Origin: Akkermansiaceae bacterium
GTDB taxonomy: Bacteria > Verrucomicrobiota > Verrucomicrobiia > Verrucomicrobiales > Akkermansiaceae
Reading direction: 5' to 3'
DNA length: 64,000 bases
Assembly: GCA_017798145.1 (NCBI GenBank)
Contig: CP059069.1
Coordinates: 2,961,226 to 3,025,225, forward strand
Shown one piece after another: positions 58,552 through 64,000 of this stretch. A program made the translations under genes and the position numbers. The stretch's first letter is position 1, and the number at the start of each line of letters is the position of its first letter. The notes under the pieces are model-generated. The model saw only the letters and a program-made list of their open reading frames with translations. It was not told where the DNA came from and made no database searches.

Positions 58552-59967
58552 ATGGCCATCGACATCAAAGTGCCCGCCGCCGGCGAATCCATCACCTCCG
58601 CGAACATCGCGAAGTGGTACAAGAACAACGGGGACTCCGTCAAAAAGGGCGAGCCGCTCGCCAGCCTGGAAACCGACAAGGTCTCCAACGAGCTTGAGGC
58701 CGAGGCCGACGGTGTGCTCGAAATCATCGTCCAGGAAGGCGAGGAGGTCGCGATCGGCACGGTGATCGGGAAACTCGAAAGCTCCGGTGCCACCGCCCCT
58801 GCCGCCGAGGAAAAGCCCGCCGCACCGGCATCCGGAAAAAAAGATGCTGCGGAGTATCAGTCCGCCGCCGAATCCGCCCCATCCGGCAGCCCCGTTGACA
58901 TCGCCGTCCCCGCGGCCGGCGAATCCATCACTTCCGCCAATGTCGCCGCATGGCGCAAGAAGGACGGGGATCATGTCGAGAAAGGCGAGATCCTCGTCAC
59001 CCTGGAAACCGACAAGGTTTCCAACGAACTCGAAGCCCCCGTCGCAGGCACCCTCCGCATCCTCATCCCGGAAGGCGAGGAGGTCGCCATCGGCAAGGTC
59101 ATCGCCCGCATCGATCCCGGAGCGGCGAAGGAAAGTGCAGCTCCGGTCCCGGCACCCGCCGCAGCCCCGGAAAAGCCGGCCGCCGCCGAAACCCCTCGCC
59201 CCAAACCTGATCTTGCCGTCATCTCCGCGCCCGCCGCCGTGGAAAAACCCTCCGCACCCGTCACCGAAGGCCGCACCACGCGCAAAAAGATGTCGATGCT
59301 GCGCCGCAAGATCGCGACCCATCTCGTCAACGCCCAGCAGACCGCCGCCATCCTCACCACCTTCAACGAGGTCGATATGACCGCCGTCATGGAGCTCCGC
59401 AAAAGCGTGCAGGAGGATTTCCTCAAGAAGCACGGCGTGAAGCTCGGCTTCATGTCCTTTTTCGTGAAAGCCGTCACCCAGGCGCTCAAGGACGTGCCCT
59501 CCATCAACGCCCGCATCGATGGCACGGATGTGATCGAGAACCACTTCTACGACATCGGCGTCGCCATCGGCACCGACAAAGGCCTCATCGTCCCCGTGCT
59601 CCGCGATTGCGACGGGAAATCCTTCGCCCGCATCGAGCAGGACATCCTCGACTACGCGAAAAAGGGCAAGGAAGGCAAAATCGCCATCGAGGATCTCCAG
59701 GGCGGCGTCTTCACGATCTCGAACGGCGGCACCTACGGCTCGCTACTCAGCACGCCCATCCTCAACCCGCCCCAGAGCGGCATCCTCGGCATGCACACGA
59801 TCCAGCAGCGTCCCGTCGCCCTCAACGGCCAGGTCGTCATCCGCCCGATGATGTATCTCGCCCTCAGCTACGACCACCGAATCGTGGATGGAAAAGAGGC
59901 TGTCACCTTCCTCATCCGCATCAAGGACGCCCTGGAAGCACCGCACCGGCTGATGCTGGAGATGTGA
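58552..59967 (+). CDS. sucB: 2-oxoglutarate dehydrogenase E2, two lipoyl domains
   Basis: The product is 471 residues. Lipoyl domain 1 (1-78) has Lys43 in ETDKVS, and lipoyl domain 2 (113-188) has Lys155 in the same motif. An Ala/Pro linker (about 189-243) leads to the acyltransferase core, which begins [20 protein letters not shown] and ends with the catalytic [13 protein letters not shown]. The usual peripheral subunit-binding domain for E1/E3 is not recognisable in the linker. It is coupled with sucA. It transfers succinyl groups to CoA in the cytoplasm. Confidence 0.96.
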   Translation: MAIDIKVPAAGESITSANIAKWYKNNGDSVKKGEPLASLETDKVSNELEAEADGVLEIIVQEGEEVAIGTVIGKLESSGATAPAAEEKPAAPASGKKDAAEYQSAAESAPSGSPVDIAVPAAGESITSANVAAWRKKDGDHVEKGEILVTLETDKVSNELEAPVAGTLRILIPEGEEVAIGKVIARIDPGAAKESAAPVPAPAAAPEKPAAAETPRPKPDLAVISAPAAVEKPSAPVTEGRTTRKKMSMLRRKIATHLVNAQQTAAILTTFNEVDMTAVMELRKSVQEDFLKKHGVKLGFMSFFVKAVTQALKDVPSINARIDGTDVIENHFYDIGVAIGTDKGLIVPVLRDCDGKSFARIEQDILDYAKKGKEGKIAIEDLQGGVFTISNGGTYGSLLSTPILNPPQSGILGMHTIQQRPVALNGQVVIRPMMYLALSYDHRIVDGKEAVTFLIRIKDALEAPHRLMLEM

Positions 59968-60052
59968 TGCCGCGTCAGCAGATCCTGCAAATGCGCCCCC
60001 CCATTCCCAGCTTGCCCCTTGCGGGCATGCGGGGAAGACTTCCGGCCAGCCC

Positions 60053-61831
60053 TTGAAGAAATTCCTGCCATACTACCGCCACCTTCTGGAAGTGAAGTGG
60101 CACTTCCTCATCGGGGTTTTCGCCGGCCTGGTCTATGCCGCCGCATCCGGCGCGGGGCTGCCGCTGATGACCAAGGTCGTCTTCCCGGTGCTTTTCAACG
60201 AGGGCGGCGGGGAATCGGAATGGTATCTCGACTGGCTCGCCTCCAGGCTCGGGGCGCTCTCGCGCGACGAACTGCTCATCTACACCTGCCTATGGATCCC
60301 CGGGGTTTTCCTGGTGCGGGCGCTGGCCGGCTATGCCAACGCGTATTTCATCCAGCACGTCGGCATGCGGGTGGTGGAGTCGATCCGCACCGACCTCTTC
60401 GTCAAGCTCCAGGGGCTGCCGCTCGCCTTCTTCAGGCGCAACAAGTCCGGCGACCTGCTGGCGCGGCTGATGAACGACACCCAGATGCTCCAGGGTGTCA
60501 TCGCGCAGGCGTCGAGCGACCTCATCAAGCAGCCCGCGACGCTGCTCTTCGCGCTAGGCGCGGTGGGCGTGCTCGCCTACCATGATACCGCAGTTTCTTC
60601 ATCGCCCTCATCGCGCTGCTGACGGTGCCGCTGTGCATCGTGCTGATACGCTCCGCGGGCAAAAAGCTCACGCGGCGCGCGACGGCGCTGCAGGAGCGGG
60701 GGGGGGATCTCACCGCATCGCTTTCCGAGAGCCTCCAGTCCGCGCTGGAGATCCGCGCCTACAACCTCCAGGAGCCGTAACGCGGCTTTCCGCAAGAAGG
60801 TGGCGGAGATCTTCCGGCTCGGCATGAAGGTGGTGAAATACCGCCAGCTCATCTCGCCCTCCATCGAGGTGGTCGCCGCGGCGGGCTTCGCGGCGGCGCT
60901 CTACTTCGGCGTGCGCGCGGGGATGACCCTCGAGGGCTTCCTGGCCCTGGGGATGGCGCTCTACATGTCCTACGAGCCGATCAAGAAGCTCGGCAACATC
61001 CACTCCCTCTTCCAGCAGGGCAAGGCCTCGGTGGACCGGATCGAACACATCCTGCACTGCGACGACGCGATCGCGAACCCGGCCGACCCGCGGCCCTGCC
61101 CGTCCCCGCGGGAGGGGATCTCCTTCCACGGGGTCACCTTCGCCTACGGCGAGCACCCCGTGCTCCATGAGGTGAGCCTGGAGATCCCGGCCGGGCAGGT
61201 CGTGGCGCTGGTCGGCCCGAGCGGCGCGGGCAAGACGACCTTCGCGCACCTGGTGCCGCGCTTCTACGATCCGCAGCAAGGCGAGATCCGTCTCGATGGC
61301 ATCCCGATCCGGGATTTCCTCAAGCACGACCTTCGCGACCGGATCGCCGTCGTCCGCAGGATGCCTGCCGCTGTTCCTCGGGGCCTGGAGGAGAACATCC
61401 GGATCGGGAAAACGGAAGCCAGCCGCGCCGAGATCGAGGCGGCGGCGAAAAAGGCCTACGCGCACGATTTCATCATGGCCCAGCCGGAAGGCTACGAGAC
61501 CCAGGTGGGCGAGCGCGGGGACCTGCTGTCCGGCGGGCAGAGGCAGCGCATCGCCATCGCCCGGGCCTTCCTGAAGGACGCGCCCATCCTGATCCTCGAC
61601 GAGGCGACGAGCGCGCTGGACACGGAGAGCGAGGCGGCCGTCCAGCAGGCGCTCGCGGAGCTGGTGAAAGGCCGCACCACGCTGATCATCGCGCACCGCT
61701 TCAGCACGATCCGCATCGCCGACCGGATCCTTGTTTTCAAGGAAGGGCGCATCGTCAGCGACGGCAGCCATGAGGAGCTGCGCGACCTCGACCCGACCTA
61801 CCAGGCGATGGTCGGCGGGGAGCTGAGGTGA
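60053..61831 (+). pseudogene. MsbA-like ABC exporter, broken by several indels as given
   Basis: Half-transporter (membrane domain plus ATPase). It starts at TTG 60053 (MKKFLPYYRHLLEVKWHFLI) and reads normally to about 60590. One base is missing near 60594. The next stretch (FFIALIALLTVPLCIVLIRS) is in another frame until a stop at 60778, and the first frame resumes with NAAFRKKVAEIF. At 61353-61390 three compensating indels garble the Q-loop, reading VVRRMPAAVPRG where a VVPQDxxLFLGA-like sequence is expected. The ATPase is otherwise intact (VGPSGAGKTTF, LLSGGQRQRIAIARA, ILILDEATSALD). Length without the indels is about 592 residues. Either the sequence is poor here or the gene is decaying. 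Confidence 0.87.
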
Positions 61832-61894
61832 TCAGCCGCCTTCCGGCAGTCCGGGTGGAGTGCCGAAGCCGATCATCCGGGATAATTTCCCCCT

Positions 61895-61918
61895 GAAACG
61901 GTTGCGGAAAACTGTTTC
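61895..61918. promoter_or_regulatory. Imperfect inverted repeat upstream of the TMEM14-like gene
   Basis: GAAACGGTT (61895-61903) and AACTGTTTC (61910-61918) form an inverted repeat with one G-T pair and a 6-nt spacer, 18 nt before the ATG. It could be an operator or a short hairpin. Confidence 0.35.
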
Positions 61919-61936
61919 ACGAAATATGGTTCCTGC

Positions 61937-62284
61937 ATGACACATTCAAAATGGCTCTTCGGTTACGCCGCGTTCCTCTTTCTCTGCGGCCTGGCAGGCT
62001 ACCTGTCGAATCCGGCGGCGGCCAAGACCGCGCTGATTTCCGGCTCTGTTTTCGGGGCGCTTTCGGCCATCTGGGGCTTCCTCCTGCTCAAGGGCCTGGG
62101 CTTCGCGAAGTGGGCCGCGCTCGCCACCACCCTCCTGCTCTGTGCGGTATTCTCATGGCGATCCTTCGCCAGCTGGCAGAAATTCGCCGATGGCGAACCC
62201 AAAGCCTTCGCCGCATCGCTCATCACCCTCATGCTCATCGGCTCTCTCGCGACCGCCGCAAGGCTCGTCGTAAAGAAAGCCTAG
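61937..62284 (+). CDS. TMEM14-like small membrane protein
   Basis: The product is 115 residues with four hydrophobic segments. The Gly-rich pattern (YAAFLFLCGLAGYLS, LISGSVFGALSAIWGFLLLK, ITLMLIGSLATAARLVV) fits the TMEM14/UPF0136 family. Bacterial members have no known function. It stands alone between the ABC exporter and tcdA. Confidence 0.78.
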   Translation: MTHSKWLFGYAAFLFLCGLAGYLSNPAAAKTALISGSVFGALSAIWGFLLLKGLGFAKWAALATTLLLCAVFSWRSFASWQKFADGEPKAFAASLITLMLIGSLATAARLVVKKA

Positions 62285-62406
62285 CCGTTATCGCAATTGT
62301 GATTGCAGGGATTCCTGGCGATCCGATCAATTCTCGTCGCTCCGGAAAATAGTGCGTTGTATTCGGCACCGGTCATCCATCCTCTTGAGTCGCACAGAAT
62401 CCCTGC

Positions 62407-63198
62407 CTACTTCTCCCCAAGCACCTCCAGCATCGCACCCGCAGCGACGACCCCGAAGGTGGCGGTGACGTGGGTGGCGGTGCCGTAGCCGGTGGCGCAG
62501 TTGAGGCGCATGTCGGCGTCTTCGGGGCGGGCGCAGGAAACCTCCCCGTCGCTGCCGGGATAGACGGGGGATTCGTCGGAAAAAACGGCCGGGATGCCCA
62601 TGGGTTCCGGCTTCGAGCCCATCGGGACGGGCGGGAAACCATGATCCTTGCGGAGGGTTTTGCGGAGCTGGTGGAGGAGGGCGTCCTTGCCGCAGAATGC
62701 CAGGTCGCGCACCGAGATCCTTGTCGCATCGCGCTTGCCGCCGGCTCCGCCGCAGGTGACGAGGGGTAGGCCGCGCCGCTTGCATTCCGCGATGAGCAAG
62801 GCCTTGTGTTTCATTGAGTCGATCGCATCGATCACACCGTCCACCCCGCCGCCGAGCACTTGCTCCACGGAGCGTTCAGTGAAAAAACCTTCGATCACCT
62901 CGAGTTCGCAGGCGGGGTTGATCGCCCGCACCCGCTCGGCCATGGCTGCGGTTTTCTGACGGCCGATCTGGCCGTCCATCGCGTGGAGCTGCCGGTTGAC
63001 GTTGGTGATGCAGATTTCATCGAGATCCACCATGCGGATTTTCCCGATACCGGATCGCGCCAGCGCCTCGACGGTCCACGATCCCACCCCGCCGATCCCG
63101 ACGACGACGACCCGCGCCGCCACGAAGTTCTGCAGCGCACGCACCCCGTAGAGCCGCGCGATCCCTCCGAAACGGTCTTTGGTTGCCTCGCTCAACAT
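62407..63198 (-). CDS. tcdA: tRNA threonylcarbamoyladenosine dehydratase
   Basis: The product is 263 residues, E1-like (ThiF/MoeB fold). The ATP-binding start VVVVGIGGVGSWTVEALARS, IRMVDLDEICITNVNRQLHA and the late motif CATGYGTATHVTATFG match TcdA (YgdL/CsdL), which cyclises t6A at position 37 of tRNAs. I chose ATG 63198, and 15 upstream residues to 63243 are not conserved-looking. It is divergent from pdxA. Confidence 0.92.
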   Translation of the reverse strand: MLSEATKDRFGGIARLYGVRALQNFVAARVVVVGIGGVGSWTVEALARSGIGKIRMVDLDEICITNVNRQLHAMDGQIGRQKTAAMAERVRAINPACELEVIEGFFTERSVEQVLGGGVDGVIDAIDSMKHKALLIAECKRRGLPLVTCGGAGGKRDATRISVRDLAFCGKDALLHQLRKTLRKDHGFPPVPMGSKPEPMGIPAVFSDESPVYPGSDGEVSCARPEDADMRLNCATGYGTATHVTATFGVVAAGAMLEVLGEK

Positions 63199-63337
63199 CG
63201 CGGGAGAGTTTCCGGGCTGGCTCGTCACCTGGCAAGGCAACAAGGAGGGGCGGTATGCCCGGCGATTTCACCACGCACCTGGCCACTGGATGCAGCCCCT
63301 CCTTGACCCGCCGCCCCACAGGCTTCATATCCATCCC

Positions 63338-64000
63338 ATGCCGGAAATCCTCATCACGCTCGGTGATCCCGCCGGGATAGGCCCGGAAGTCATCGATGCC
63401 GCCCTGGCTTCCGGCAAGCTTCCCGGAGGCTTCGATTTCCGTGTGATCGGGGACAGGTCCGCAGGGGTGCCGGGCAGGCCGACCCGTGAGTCCGCGCAGG
63501 CCGCGCTTGATGCTCTCCATGAAAGTGTCCGCCTTCTCCGGGAAACGGATGCCGCCGCCGTAGTCACTGGGCCGGTCTCCAAGGAGGGTTTGCAATCCGT
63601 CGGATTTCCCTTTCCCGGCCAGACGGAATTTTATGCGGACGCGTTCGGCTGCGAAGACTACGGGATGCTGCTCACCGGCCCGACCCTTACCGTCGGCCTG
63701 GCGACAATCCACAATTCACTCGCCGATGTGCCGCGGCTTCTTACGGAGAAGGCCATCATCCGGATCGGCTGCCTGACGGCGGATTTCCTGCGGAAAAAAG
63801 GCATGAGATCACCGCACATCGCTGTCTGCGGGCTCAATCCCCACGCCGGGGAGAACGGAGCCTTCGGCAGCGAGGAAAAGGCCGTCATTGTGCCCGCCGT
63901 CGCCGCGCTCAATGCGACAGGCCTCGCCGCCTTCACCGGGCCGCATGTGCCGGATGCGATTTTCCGCGATGCGGCGCAGGGGAAATTCGATGCCGTCCTG
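63338..64000 (+). CDS. pdxA: 4-hydroxythreonine-4-phosphate dehydrogenase, 5' part
   Basis: The frame is open from ATG 63338 to the window edge (221 codons, no stop), about two thirds of the family length. Diagnostic motifs are ILITLGDPAGIGPEVIDAAL, AVVTGPVSKEGL, FPFPGQTEFYAD (usually PGHTE, so Gln replaces a metal-ligand-region His) and VCGLNPHAGENGAFGSEE. PdxA makes the amino-ketone precursor of pyridoxal phosphate. The rest lies outside the window. Confidence 0.92.
   Translation, partial: MPEILITLGDPAGIGPEVIDAALASGKLPGGFDFRVIGDRSAGVPGRPTRESAQAALDALHESVRLLRETDAAAVVTGPVSKEGLQSVGFPFPGQTEFYADAFGCEDYGMLLTGPTLTVGLATIHNSLADVPRLLTEKAIIRIGCLTADFLRKKGMRSPHIAVCGLNPHAGENGAFGSEEKAVIVPAVAALNATGLAAFTGPHVPDAIFRDAAQGKFDAVL

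Noticed and set aside
1..64000. CRISPR arrays, rRNA genes or insertion-sequence transposases
   Set aside because: No regularly spaced repeats, rRNA sequence or transposase motifs were seen on either strand. The integrase is the only recombinase found.

Overview
This 64 kb window is GC-rich chromosomal DNA that most resembles the Verrucomicrobiota (order Verrucomicrobiales, Akkermansiaceae/Verrucomicrobiaceae type). The placement is an inference from gene content. The window has a planctomycete/verrucomicrobial cytochrome-c gene (DUF1587/1592/1588/1585) followed by a DUF1552 gene, two sulfatases, a PhoD-type phosphatase, an ECF sigma factor fused to a membrane anchor and large C-terminal domain, an SHD1-like domain, and many secreted proteins of unknown function. 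Most genes have no clear Shine-Dalgarno sequence. No taxonomic marker gene is present.

Layout. 1-6.3 kb: membrane/cytochrome/LRR protein, GbsR-type regulator with an upstream palindrome, SDR epimerase, ilvC (frameshifted as given), Gre-like factor, ROK kinase. 6.7-12.6 kb: an ankyrin-L,D-transpeptidase fusion, then a leftward five-gene run (GYF-domain membrane protein, alpha/beta hydrolase, TonB, ExbB, ExbD). 12.9-17.8 kb: tRNA-Gly(UCC), then an exopolysaccharide module (secreted protein, outer-membrane barrel, Wzz/tyrosine kinase, Wza-like export protein). 17.8-31.8 kb: PDZ protein, pseudouridine synthase, thioredoxin, a Pro/Thr-rich membrane protein with a 27-residue partner peptide, HupE-like protein, PhoD phosphatase, sulfatase, ndk, TerB/DUF697 protein, metG, DUF418 protein, second sulfatase.

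32.05-39.55 kb: a 7.5 kb integrative element in the 3' end of tRNA-Ser(UGA). It is bounded by a 33-bp perfect direct repeat, with matching double TTATACC arm sites inside each end. It carries a tyrosine integrase, an AlpA/excisionase-like HTH protein, two unknown proteins, a split primase and SF3 helicase operon, a small membrane peptide and a secreted Sel1-repeat protein. No structural, packaging or conjugation genes are visible, so it is satellite-like or a minimal integrative element. 39.6-45.4 kb: a scarred flank with an AraC-type regulator, a decayed frame, a lipoprotein, a 3' fragment that resembles a type ISP restriction-modification enzyme, and the ECF sigma/partner pair.

45.8-64 kb: core genes. 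These are a GNAT-nitrilase fusion, KefB-type antiporter (frameshifted), the DUF1592-DUF1552-SGNH set, two small membrane proteins, a GldA-like ABC ATPase, sucA-sucB (SucB has two lipoyl domains but no recognisable E3-binding domain), an MsbA-like ABC exporter broken by several indels, a TMEM14-like protein, tcdA and the start of pdxA. Three conserved genes carry indels. This points either to local sequence error or to real decay, and the window alone cannot decide.
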